Of a stretch of DNA of 64,000 nt, positions 51,959-61,626 are shown piece after piece. The stretch's first letter is position 1; the number at the start of each line of letters is the position of its first letter. This DNA is from Rhodopseudomonas infernalis. GTDB lineage: Bacteria > Pseudomonadota > Alphaproteobacteria > Rhizobiales > Xanthobacteraceae. The stretch spans positions 1 through 64,000 of the forward strand of contig NZ_JAJNAL010000022.1 in assembly GCF_022271405.1 (NCBI RefSeq). The letters are read 5' to 3'. Below the pieces are notes generated by a model. It was given only the letters and a program-made list of their open reading frames with translations. It was not told the origin of the DNA and did not search any database. Position numbers and translations under genes: made by a program.

Positions 51959-52053
51959 CGCGAAGGAAATCGGACATCGGGCGTGTTCAGGCTTGCAACC
52001 GAACAAGAAGTGAAGCGTATTGAATATGATGCGGCTGTTTGCGGGAGGCTGAT

Positions 52054-52452
52054 GTGAAGCGGTATGGCGTTCTTTATCTGGCGACGTTTCTGGTTCTGAT
52101 CCCGCTGGATTTCCTTTTCCTCGGAACGATTGCGAAGAGCTTCTTCAACGCACAAGTCGGCGAAATGCTCGGCCCCGTCCGCATGGTGCCGGCGGTAATT
52201 TTCTATCTGCTGTACGTCGTCGGCATCCTGGTATTCGTCAATGGCGCGGCGACGGCGACCTGGCAATCCGCGTTGATCTACGGGGCGTTGTTCGGGCTGT
52301 TCTGCTACTCGACCTTCGAGCTCACCTCACTGGCGCTGCTGAAGCACTGGACCTGGCCGGTGGTCGCGGTCGACATCTCCTGGGGGATGTTCGTCACCGC
52401 GGTGTCCGGCTCGCTCGGCCTGCTGCTCGCCGACTGGTGGTCGCCGCGCTGA
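52054..52452 (+). CDS. DUF2177 family membrane protein
   Basis: A 132-residue protein with four membrane helices, starting VKRYGVLYLATFLVLIPLDFLFLG, the DUF2177 pattern, and ending in LLLADWW. Function unknown. The GTG start at 52054 has GGGAGG 6 bases upstream, better than the TTG at 52039. It is divergent from the photolyase gene, and such pairs occur in related genomes. Confidence 0.82.
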   Translation: MKRYGVLYLATFLVLIPLDFLFLGTIAKSFFNAQVGEMLGPVRMVPAVIFYLLYVVGILVFVNGAATATWQSALIYGALFGLFCYSTFELTSLALLKHWTWPVVAVDISWGMFVTAVSGSLGLLLADWWSPR

Positions 52453-52498
52453 CGGCGTCGCCTCTCGACGCCCTGAAATCCGTTTATCCGTCCAAGCC

Positions 52499-52530
52499 GC
52501 TGCGGCCGCGCTTTCATGTGCGGCCGCAGC
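52499..52530 (+). terminator. Terminator after the DUF2177 gene
   Basis: A perfect 11-bp stem (gctgcggccgc and complement) with a 10-base loop followed by ttt, 47 bases after the stop. Confidence 0.82.
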
Positions 52531-52837
52531 TTTGCATGGTGCGATCATGTCACCGGCAAGGCGCCAACCGGGCGCCGGCGCGGCTGAACCTTCTCGGCTC
52601 CAGGTGCGACAGTTTGATTAGCAAGTTGCCCCGATAAAGCCTTCGACGCGCCGCAACGCCGCCGGAGCAGCTTGCAATCTCATCGTCGGTGACTTCGGTC
52701 ACTGCGACTTGTGCGCAACGCTGTTGATAACTTCTCGGCGCGAAGCACGGAACTCGCAAGCGACGACGAAAGCTTAACCGAGCGTTTACGCCGGCGTGGA
52801 AATGCTGGTCGACAACCAACATGAAGAGCAAGGAACC
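52531..52837. other. Gene-free region before the 52838 gene
   Basis: About 300 bases of lower G+C than the surroundings, with no supported gene. It should contain the promoter for the 52838 gene; AAGGA is present just before its ATG. I see no clear operator. Confidence 0.45.
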
Positions 52838-53416
52838 ATGACTGCCGCCGCTGTCCTGGCCGACGAGATCGGCATCGAACCCCACCGGATTTCCGACCGC
52901 TATGGCGCCGCACAGGCGCTCGGTGTCGTGCGCGACGGTGTGATCACCGGCGAGGGCCCGACTACGCAGGGCAGAGTCCACTTCTCGCGGACACTCGACG
53001 CAGCCGACGCTGCCTGGTGTGTGCGCATCCTCACAGCCAATGCGGTCGAGAACCAGCCGATCAGCCGCGCCGAGTGCGAAGCGCTGTTCGAGATCAACGC
53101 CGCCGCCGCCGAGCGCAAGGACGGCGGCCGCTTCGACGACCTGTTCGCCAAGGCTGTGGTGCATCACGCCGCCGCGGCCTCGGGTCTGCCGGTGCCGTCG
53201 CGCAGCGTCGCGCTCGCGCCCGACACCGAGATTGAGTCTTGGGCTCCGACCCAGGCGGTCGGCGTCAACACCGAAGTGCTGGAGTGGATCTCCCGGCAGA
53301 TGCGCGGCAGCGCGCGTCCGAACAACCGCACCTTGATGCGGATGGTCGCGACCCTCATCGGCGTCGCCACCCTGCCGCTGATCCAGCTGCCGAACGTGTT
53401 CGATCTGGGGATGTAA
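52838..53416 (+). CDS. Conserved-looking hypothetical protein
   Basis: A 192-residue protein that I do not recognise. It is Ala-rich, soluble for its first 165 residues (ADEIGIEPHRISDRYGAAQALGVVRDGVI, ISRAECEALFEINAAA, FDDLFAKAVVHHAAAASGLPVPSR) and ends in a hydrophobic stretch (ATLIGVATLPLIQLPNVF) that could be a membrane anchor. Codon use looks like its neighbours. The ATG at 52838 with AGGAACC upstream was chosen over 52796. A faint resemblance to tellurite-resistance-like helical proteins was considered but not supported. Confidence 0.7.
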   Translation: MTAAAVLADEIGIEPHRISDRYGAAQALGVVRDGVITGEGPTTQGRVHFSRTLDAADAAWCVRILTANAVENQPISRAECEALFEINAAAAERKDGGRFDDLFAKAVVHHAAAASGLPVPSRSVALAPDTEIESWAPTQAVGVNTEVLEWISRQMRGSARPNNRTLMRMVATLIGVATLPLIQLPNVFDLGM

Positions 53417-53423
53417 GTCCTCC

Positions 53424-53511
53424 GTCATGGCCGGGCTTGTCCCGGCCATCGACGCCTTGCCGCCCGTCGAGGCTGGAAGACGTGGATGCCCGGGACGAGC
53501 CCGGGCATGAC
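53424..53511. repeat. Palindromic repeat, family B copy 1
   Basis: Outer arms gtcatggccgggcttgtccc and gggacgagcccgggcatgac, with two internal half-palindromes. A second copy is at 58765-58852. It lies between convergent genes. Confidence 0.85.
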
Positions 53512-53533
53512 GAGTTGATAAGTGAAATTTCAG

Positions 53534-53562
53534 AAACGGCGGGGATTACTTCCCCGCCGTTT
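53534..53562. terminator. Bidirectional terminator containing a stop codon in its loop
   Basis: An 11-bp stem (aaacggcgggg and complement) with a 7-base loop; on the plus strand tctttttg follows. The loop, read on the minus strand as AAGTAAT, holds the TAA stop of the phosphatase gene. It serves the convergent plus-strand gene and probably both. Confidence 0.8.
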
Positions 53563-55390
53563 TCTTTTTGCCGGTGTCGTCGAGCCCGAGCGTGCGACCC
53601 GGGAAGCCGGCGGCGTCGAAATAGCGCTGGTCGCCGACGCGCTGGAACGCCAGCACGGTGCGCAGGCCGTTTGCCGGCTTGGAGCGGAGCACGCTCGACG
53701 TCGCCTTGGGTATCGCGCCGTCCGGCATCGCCTCGGTCATCACCCGGCCGACCAGGCTGCCCTTGTTGGTCGGCGTCAGGCCGAGCAGATGTGCGGCGGT
53801 GAAGCCGACGTCGGCGTTGCTGACGGGCAGGGGGTCGACGAAGCCGGCCTTGAAGCTCGGCCCGATCGCCGCCATGAAGTTCATGGTGTCGCCGCGGCTG
53901 AACGAGCCGTGCATGCCCTGGCCCTGCCGCAGCACGGTATCGGCGACCTGCACCGAGCAGGTGGTCGGCTCGGCGCATCCGGACGCGTAGGATCGGAAAT
54001 TGACGACGATCGCCGGCGTCGGCGTGCGCGCCTGGCCCTTCAGGTTGAGCGCCGACATCGGCAGCGTGCCGGGAAAGCTGCCGAGCGCGTCGTCGACGAA
54101 CAGGCCGCTGACATAGTCCTGGGCGAGCAGCGCCTTGATGGTCCGCGCGGCGAGTTTCTTGTCCTTGTTCGGCAGATAGATCAGGTCGGAGCCGCCATTG
54201 GTGGCGACCACCACGTCCGGCTTGGCGGGATCGGCGCCGAGCACGCCGTTGCCGAATTTGGGATGGGCATCGGCAGCGACCGGCTTGTTGCCGTCGTTCG
54301 GATCCGACAGCGGCAGCTGCAGCGCCTTGGCCAGATCGATCGCGAGGAAGCCCATCGGCAGAAAGCCGGCCGGCGTGTCCGCATAGGTCACCTTGGCAGA
54401 CGGGCTGGTCTTGCTCTCCTTGGAGATTGTCGAGAAGCCGTGGTCGGCGGACACGATGATGTTGGTCGTGGCGCTCAGCCCGAGTTCATCCAGCGCCTTG
54501 CGAAGCTGCGCGAGGTTATTGTCCGCATTGCGGATTCCGGCCATCGAGGTCGGGCCGTTGATGCCGGGCGTGATGCTGTTGAGGCTGTCGCCCTGGTTGT
54601 GTTGGCTGCCGTCCGGATCGCGCGACCAGAACACCAGCACGAACGGCTTGCTGCGCTCCTTGAACAGCGGCAGCACCACCTTGGTGGCGACGTCGGCGAA
54701 ATAGGCCTGCTGCGGGATGTTGGCGACCACGGTGCCGGGCGTCGTGGCGTTGCCGGCCTTGGCGTTGTCGCCGCGGGACGGCGTGGCGGTCGGCAGCCCG
54801 GCCTTCTCCAGCGCCGCCTTGATCTCGTCGGAGAGCGGAACGCCCTTGGCCGAGCCGGTGGCGTCGTCGAACACGACCGAATGCAGGCCGGGCTTGTCGG
54901 CGCGGTCGGTGTGGTCGAACAGCAGGGTCGGGCCGACCTTGCCGATCGCCGCGGTGCTCAGCCCCTTGTCGCGGGCCAGCTTCAGCAGGGTCTCTTCGTT
55001 CAGGTAATTGCCGTCGAAATGATTGTCGATGTCACCCAGCACGTCGTCGTTCTCGATGAACGGAACCACGGTGTTGCCGGCCGGGACCGAGGGGTAGCCG
55101 GTATAGATCGTGTTACTGAAGGTGCCGGTGTCGCCGAGGTAATGGCCGGTGGCCATCGCCGAGCTGTTGGCCATGGTAAAGGTCGGAAACAGCGAATGCG
55201 GATTCCGGAAATTGACCCCCTGGTCGCGCAGCGCCGCCATGGTGGGCGCGGTTTCCTGTGTCACGGTCGATGCCCGCAGGCCGTCGGGGATAAACAGAAT
55301 CAGGTTGCGGGGCTGGCCGTTCTGGGCGAAAGCGGAGGCTGTCGACAGGAGGACAAGGCCCGCGGCGAGTGGGGTGAAGATGCGACGCAT
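53546..55390 (-). CDS. Secreted alkaline-phosphatase-superfamily phosphodiesterase/pyrophosphatase
   Basis: A 614-residue exported protein with signal peptide MRRIFTPLAAG...SAFA-Q. It has the NPP/phosphodiesterase metal-site pattern: D36 (FIPDG), nucleophile T72 with N75 (FPTFTMANS), DPDGSQHNQGD (Asp and His) and SADHGFST (Asp and His), all ligands of the two-zinc centre. It should hydrolyse phosphodiesters or nucleotides in the periplasm. At 614 residues it is longer than simple bacterial NPP (about 430), because of insertions between the second and third metal motifs. GAGGGA precedes the ATG. The stop lies within a terminator hairpin. Confidence 0.87.
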   Translation of the reverse strand: MRRIFTPLAAGLVLLSTASAFAQNGQPRNLILFIPDGLRASTVTQETAPTMAALRDQGVNFRNPHSLFPTFTMANSSAMATGHYLGDTGTFSNTIYTGYPSVPAGNTVVPFIENDDVLGDIDNHFDGNYLNEETLLKLARDKGLSTAAIGKVGPTLLFDHTDRADKPGLHSVVFDDATGSAKGVPLSDEIKAALEKAGLPTATPSRGDNAKAGNATTPGTVVANIPQQAYFADVATKVVLPLFKERSKPFVLVFWSRDPDGSQHNQGDSLNSITPGINGPTSMAGIRNADNNLAQLRKALDELGLSATTNIIVSADHGFSTISKESKTSPSAKVTYADTPAGFLPMGFLAIDLAKALQLPLSDPNDGNKPVAADAHPKFGNGVLGADPAKPDVVVATNGGSDLIYLPNKDKKLAARTIKALLAQDYVSGLFVDDALGSFPGTLPMSALNLKGQARTPTPAIVVNFRSYASGCAEPTTCSVQVADTVLRQGQGMHGSFSRGDTMNFMAAIGPSFKAGFVDPLPVSNADVGFTAAHLLGLTPTNKGSLVGRVMTEAMPDGAIPKATSSVLRSKPANGLRTVLAFQRVGDQRYFDAAGFPGRTLGLDDTGKKKTAGK

Positions 55391-55548
55391 GGATATCCCT
55401 CGGGCTGGAAAAACGGGGGGCCGGCGACGTACCCCTTCGCATTAACTAGTTTTCCTCGGCGACAGAATTGTTACAAGCACACGCGCAATGCCGATTGCCG
55501 TCCCGGCCGGGAGGGCAGAACCACCCCAAGGTCGCAAGCAACAAGAAC

Positions 55549-57564
<2,016 letters not shown>

Positions 57565-57569
57565 GCGCC

Positions 57570-58439
57570 ATGGCCTGGCGCGACCGCCGCGGTGCGCTGC
57601 GCTCGATCCTGTCCGGATCGGCCTGCGTGCGCCCCGCGTCGGTCTATGACGCGATCTCGATCCGGATCGCCGACGACCTCGGCTTCGGGCTGGGGATGTT
57701 CGGCGGTTCGGTCGCCTCGCTGGCGATCCTCGGCGATCCCGACATCGCCCTGATCACGCTCACCGAACTTTCCGAACAGATGCGCCGGATGGCGCGCGCC
57801 GCGGCGCTGCCGGTGCTGGTCGATGCCGACCACGGCTACGGCAACGCGCTCAACGTCCGCCGCACCGTGCAGGAGCTGGAGGCGGCTGGCGCCGCCGGGC
57901 TGACCATCGAAGACACCCTGCTGCCGCAGGCCTATGGCGAGGCCAAGCCGCAACTGATTTCCCACGACGAAGGCCTCGGCAAGATCAAGGCGGCGCTCGA
58001 CGCGCGGCTCGATCCGAGCCTGGTGATCGTCGGCCGCACCGGCGCCTGCGCGATTAGTTCGCTCGACGATGCGATCGAGCGCGCGGTGGCCTATGAGGCG
58101 GCCGGCGTCGATGCGCTGTTCTTCACCGGGGTAAAGACGCGCGATCAGCTCGCCGCGATCAGCGTCGCGACGACGCTGCCGATCGTGCTCGGCAGTCCTC
58201 CGGCGGAGCTGGCCGACTGGGACTATCTGGCCGTGCAGCGGGTACGGATCGCGGTGCAGGGCCACGCGCCGATCGCGGCGGCGACCGAGGCGGTGCACAA
58301 GACGTTGTCCGCCATCCGCGCCGGTGTCGCGCCAAAACAGCTCACCGGGCTGGCGTCCGCCGAACTGATCGATCAGATCACCCGCGCCGACCTCGTCGCC
58401 GAGCGCGGCGTGCATTTCCTCGGATTGAAGCGGCCATGA
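57570..58439 (+). CDS. Oxaloacetate-decarboxylase-type PEP mutase/isocitrate lyase superfamily enzyme
   Basis: A 289-residue TIM-barrel enzyme. Its pattern ([67 protein letters not shown]) closely resembles the Pseudomonas oxaloacetate decarboxylase (PA4872-like) group rather than methylisocitrate lyase, which has KKCGH near the active site; here no such Cys is seen. Likely reaction: oxaloacetate to pyruvate and CO2. It starts 5 bases after the carboxylase stop and overlaps the acylphosphatase gene by 4 bases, an unusual grouping. Confidence 0.85.
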   Translation: MAWRDRRGALRSILSGSACVRPASVYDAISIRIADDLGFGLGMFGGSVASLAILGDPDIALITLTELSEQMRRMARAAALPVLVDADHGYGNALNVRRTVQELEAAGAAGLTIEDTLLPQAYGEAKPQLISHDEGLGKIKAALDARLDPSLVIVGRTGACAISSLDDAIERAVAYEAAGVDALFFTGVKTRDQLAAISVATTLPIVLGSPPAELADWDYLAVQRVRIAVQGHAPIAAATEAVHKTLSAIRAGVAPKQLTGLASAELIDQITRADLVAERGVHFLGLKRP

Positions 58440-58735
58440 CGGCGATCCTCCGCCAGGTCACGATCCGCGGCCGCGTCCAGGGCGTCGGCTATCGCGTCTG
58501 GGTGGCGCAGACCGCGGAGTCCTACGGCCTCGACGGCTGGGTCCGCAACCGCCGCGACGGCAGCGTCGAAGCGCTGTTCGCCGGCGCCGAAGTAACCGTC
58601 GCAGACATGATCGCCAAATGCCACCACGGCCCGTCGGCCTCGCGTGTCGACGCGGTGGCGGTGGAAGAGGCGGGTGCCGAGCTACTGGCGCAGCGCGGGG
58701 CGGGCGAACGGTTTTCGATTTTGCCGACCGTGTAG
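58436..58735 (+). CDS. acyP: Acylphosphatase
   Basis: A 99-residue acylphosphatase. GRVQGVGYR provides the phosphate loop with catalytic R20, and [15 protein letters not shown] provides N38. The enzyme hydrolyses acyl phosphates such as carbamoyl, acetyl or carboxy phosphate. The ATGA overlap with the upstream lyase shows co-translation. Carboxyphosphate is the intermediate of the biotin carboxylase encoded in the same operon, an interesting but unproven link. Confidence 0.94.
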   Translation: MTAILRQVTIRGRVQGVGYRVWVAQTAESYGLDGWVRNRRDGSVEALFAGAEVTVADMIAKCHHGPSASRVDAVAVEEAGAELLAQRGAGERFSILPTV

Positions 58736-58764
58736 TCGGATCGTCGCGCTCCGCTCAACTAACC

Positions 58765-58852
58765 GTCATGCCCGGCCTTGTGCCGGGCATCCAGGTTCTT
58801 GTGCGTTGAGGCAAGGAAGACGTGGATGGCCGGGACGAGCCCGGCCATGACG
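58765..58852. repeat. Palindromic repeat, family B copy 2
   Basis: Outer arms gtcatgcccggccttgtgcc and gacgagcccggccatgac. It shares the internal gaagacgtggatg words with the copy at 53424. Confidence 0.85.
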
Positions 58853-58924
58853 GCGTTGTGCGCAGTTATTTGATGAGAGCCGTTCTGCTAGGTGGAATCT
58901 TGATGATGCGCAGCCACAAGTACA

Positions 58925-59033
58925 ACCTCATGGTGAGGAGGCGCGCAGCGCCGTCTCGAATCATGCGCCACCGGCACTGTGTGGCCCCATCCTTCGAGAC
59001 GCCCGGCTTCGCCGGGCTCCTCAGGATGAGGAT
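58925..59033. repeat. Palindromic repeat, family E
   Basis: Outer arms cctcatggtgagga and tcctcaggatgagg, with inner arms gtctcgaa and ttcgagac and the hairpin gcccggcttcgccgggc. The words ccttcgagacgcccggcttc and cctcaggatgagg recur widely in Bradyrhizobium-type genomes. Confidence 0.8.
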
Positions 59034-59106
59034 TCAGTGCCTCTGGAAAAGGCCGGGTTGCTTCAATCAATCGATGAAGTGCACGAGTATCAAGATCCAC
59101 GTCTCC

Positions 59107-59186
59107 GTCATCGCGAGCGAAGCGAAGCAATCCAGACTCCGGGCGCTGCAGCTGGATTGCTTCGTCGCTGCGCTCCTCGCCATGAC
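59107..59186. repeat. REP-like palindrome, family A copy 5
   Basis: gtcatcgcgagcgaagcgaa...gctgcgctcctcgccatgac, slightly diverged (two arm changes relative to gtcattgcgag/cgcaatgac). Confidence 0.82.
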
Positions 59187-59353
59187 GGGGCGAAGTCTTG
59201 CGTGCTGCCGCTGCGACTTGACGTGTCATTCTTGGCGGCGATTGCGTGCCCCGGCGCGACGCCTGCTCTTATCATCCGTCGCACGTCTCATTATCGCGCA
59301 TCGCCAACCTGTGATTGTCGCCGCTGTCTTGATCGCGCAGCACGCATTCGCGC

Positions 59354-59369
59354 CGACGATCTATCGTCG
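59354..59369. promoter_or_regulatory. Candidate operator upstream of the sugar ABC operon
   Basis: A 7-bp inverted repeat with 2-base spacer (cgacgat, ct, atcgtcg) about 100 bases before the first permease start. The size suits a LacI-type or similar dimeric regulator, but no regulator gene is in the window. Confidence 0.4.
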
Positions 59370-59471
59370 ATGCAGCGCACAAATTTGCGAGTTGTTAGTG
59401 CGACAATTTGGCCTTGCAATTAGTAAAAAGACGGGGGAGGATCGGGTAACTAAAAAGAAGCAAGGCTTGGG

Positions 59472-60443
59472 ATGGCGCTCAGTCGGGTTAGTCAGCAGGG
59501 CATCGTGCTCGGCATTTTTGCCGTCATGTTTGCCGCATTCGTCGTTTTTCTGCCGGGTTTCTTCACCACTGCGAATATGCTGACGCTGCTGCAGAACGTC
59601 TCTGTTCTCGGCATCCTCGGCCTCGCGATGGCGATCGTGGTGATCGGCCGCGGTATCGATATCTCGCTCATCGCCGTGCTCGCCGTGCCGCCCGGGCTGG
59701 TGCTGCAGATGGTGCAGGACGGCAGCTCGCTGCCTTTCGCGCTGTCGGTTGCGTTGCTGCTGTCGGTTGCGTTCGGTGTGTTCAACGGTTGGCTGATCGC
59801 CTACGCTGAAGTGCCGGCGCTGTTCACGACGCTGGCGAGCGGTCTACTTCTCGCGGGTTTCGGCCAGGCGGCGCTGTTCAAGCTCGACGTGGTGCAATGG
59901 AGCCCCGGCATGCAGGGCTTCGAATGGCTCGGGCAGGGGCAGTTGCTCGGCGTTCCATTGCCGATCATCGTGTTCGCGATCGCGTGCCTGTTCGTCGCCT
60001 TCCTGCTTCGCAGCACGCGGCCCGGCGCCTATATCTACGCGGTCGGCGACAACCCGAGCACCGCGCGCGTCACCGGCATTCCGACGCGTCCGATCGTCGT
60101 GCTGCAATACGTGCTGGCGGCGCTGATCGGCTGCTTCGCCGGCCTGGTGATGGCGTCGTCGGTCAACAGCATGCCGACCCGCATCTTCAATTCGACGATG
60201 ATCTACGACGTCATTCTGGTCGTCGTGCTCGGCGGCATCGGCCTGTCGGGCGGCCGCGGCGGTGTGCTCAACGTGGTGATCGGCACGCTGCTGATCGGCA
60301 CCATGCTCAACGGCATGACGATCATGGACGTCTCGTATTCGGGGCAGAATCTGGTGAAGGGCGTCGTGCTGCTGATCGCGGTGATCGCCGACTCCTTCCT
60401 CAACCCGCGCAACGAGGAGACCGCCCAGCAGGGCGACATCTAG
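59472..60443 (+). CDS. Sugar-type (Rbs-like) ABC permease
   Basis: A 323-residue permease with about ten helices, matching BPD_transp_2 sugar permeases: TTANMLTLLQNVSVLGILGLAMAIVVIGRGIDIS, the GRGIDIS form of the usual GGIDLS motif, VPALFTTLASG, AVGDNPSTARVTGIP and VVVLGGIGLSGGRGG. AAGG lies 7 bases before the ATG. First gene of an operon with the binding protein and a second permease; no ATPase gene is in the visible part. Confidence 0.9.
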   Translation: MALSRVSQQGIVLGIFAVMFAAFVVFLPGFFTTANMLTLLQNVSVLGILGLAMAIVVIGRGIDISLIAVLAVPPGLVLQMVQDGSSLPFALSVALLLSVAFGVFNGWLIAYAEVPALFTTLASGLLLAGFGQAALFKLDVVQWSPGMQGFEWLGQGQLLGVPLPIIVFAIACLFVAFLLRSTRPGAYIYAVGDNPSTARVTGIPTRPIVVLQYVLAALIGCFAGLVMASSVNSMPTRIFNSTMIYDVILVVVLGGIGLSGGRGGVLNVVIGTLLIGTMLNGMTIMDVSYSGQNLVKGVVLLIAVIADSFLNPRNEETAQQGDI

Positions 60444-60507
60444 CGAACGACCAAAGCCACGGCGAGCAACGCCGGGCGACGAAGGCCAACGACCAGGGGA
60501 GGTAATG

Positions 60508-61530
60508 ATGTCGGTTCAACTGAAGCGAACTGCACTACGGCTGATCTTCGCCGCGACCGCGGTAGCGGCGATGGCGCTGCCCGCACGCGCGCAGCAGGGG
60601 CTCGACGAGCCGTTCCAGGCGCCGTTCAAGGCGGCGCTGGCCGGCAAGACCGTCGCCTATATTCCGGTGGCGATGAATTTCGACCTCACGGAAGGCTGGT
60701 TCGCCGGCGTCAAGCGCGAGCTCGAGCCGTTCGGCATGAAGGTGATCGTGCGCGATCCGAACTGGAGCACCAGCGCCGGCGCGCAGGCGCTGACGACGCT
60801 GATCTCGGAGAAGCCGGCGGCGATCATCGTGCACAATCCCGACGTGCAGACCTACGCCAAGCTGCTGCAGCGCGCCGAGAAGGAAGGCATCTTCATCATC
60901 CAGATCAACATGGGCTCGGTGTATCGCAGCTCCGCCTTCGTCGGCGCGAACTGGATCGAGGTCGGCGAGCGCGCCACCGAGGCGGTGGTGAAGGCCTGCG
61001 AAGGCAAGTCCGGCAAGGTCGCGATCATGCAGGGCGCGTTGTCGGCGGCGACCTCGGCCTATACGCTGAAGGGCGTCGAGAACGTGCTGGCCAAGCATCC
61101 GGAGATCAAGGTGGTGTCGTCTCAGGCGGCCGACTGGGACGCGGCCAAGGCCAAGGCGATCACCCAGACCGTGCTGAAGCAGAACCCGGATTTGTGCGGA
61201 ATCGTCGGCTTCTGGGACGGCATGGACATCGGCACCGCAGCGGCGGTCAAGGAAGCGGGCCTCACCGGCAAGGTGTTCGTCGCCACCTCGGGCGGCGGCG
61301 AGCGCAAGGGCGCCTGCGAGCTGGTGAAGTCGGGCGCGTTCGATCTCAACCTCAGCTACGACGTGCCGATCCAGGCCGCCGACATGGCGGCGATGATCAA
61401 GTGGCTGCTGTCGTCCGGCGTCAAGCCGGGCGAGGTGAAGGGCTCGATCTACACCACGTTGATCCCGATCACCAAGGAGAACGCCAGCTCCGACACCGCG
61501 TGCTGGAATCTCAGCGACCTGAAGAAGTAG
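60508..61530 (+). CDS. Sugar-type ABC periplasmic binding protein
   Basis: A 340-residue Peripla_BP_4 binding protein. Signal peptide to PARA-Q near residue 29. The mature part runs TVAYIPVAMNFDLTEGWFAGVKRELEPFGM, QALTTLISEKPAAIIVHNPD and GIVGFWDGMDIGTAAAVKEAG, as in ribose/rhamnose/autoinducer-type receptors. GGGGAGG precedes two adjacent ATGs (60505, 60508); the second has better spacing. Ligand unknown. Confidence 0.9.
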   Translation: MSVQLKRTALRLIFAATAVAAMALPARAQQGLDEPFQAPFKAALAGKTVAYIPVAMNFDLTEGWFAGVKRELEPFGMKVIVRDPNWSTSAGAQALTTLISEKPAAIIVHNPDVQTYAKLLQRAEKEGIFIIQINMGSVYRSSAFVGANWIEVGERATEAVVKACEGKSGKVAIMQGALSAATSAYTLKGVENVLAKHPEIKVVSSQAADWDAAKAKAITQTVLKQNPDLCGIVGFWDGMDIGTAAAVKEAGLTGKVFVATSGGGERKGACELVKSGAFDLNLSYDVPIQAADMAAMIKWLLSSGVKPGEVKGSIYTTLIPITKENASSDTACWNLSDLKK

Positions 61531-61553
61531 CGCACGCGTTTTCCGATCCAGCG

Positions 61554-61574
61554 CCGCCCGCGTATTGCGGGCGG
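61554..61574 (+). terminator. Intra-operon stem-loop after the sugar binding protein
   Basis: An 8-bp stem (ccgcccgc/gcgggcgg) with a 5-base loop in the 96-base gap before the second permease. No T tract follows, so mRNA protection or partial termination is likelier than full termination. Confidence 0.55.
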
Positions 61575-61626
61575 CCGCTGCGGGCGCGCGCCCTCACATC
61601 GGCGACCATCCAGTCCAGCGGGCACC

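Larger units (their letters stand above)
58736..59471. other. 736-base gene-free region rich in repeats
   Basis: No supported gene. Three palindromic repeats of different families (58765, 58925, 59107) lie in tandem, followed by about 280 bases of lower G+C that must hold the promoter of the sugar ABC operon and contain a 7-bp palindrome at 59354. Confidence 0.7.

Noticed and set aside
58765-59186. A CRISPR array
   Set aside because: The repeats are palindromes of different families, irregularly spaced and without unique equal-length spacers.
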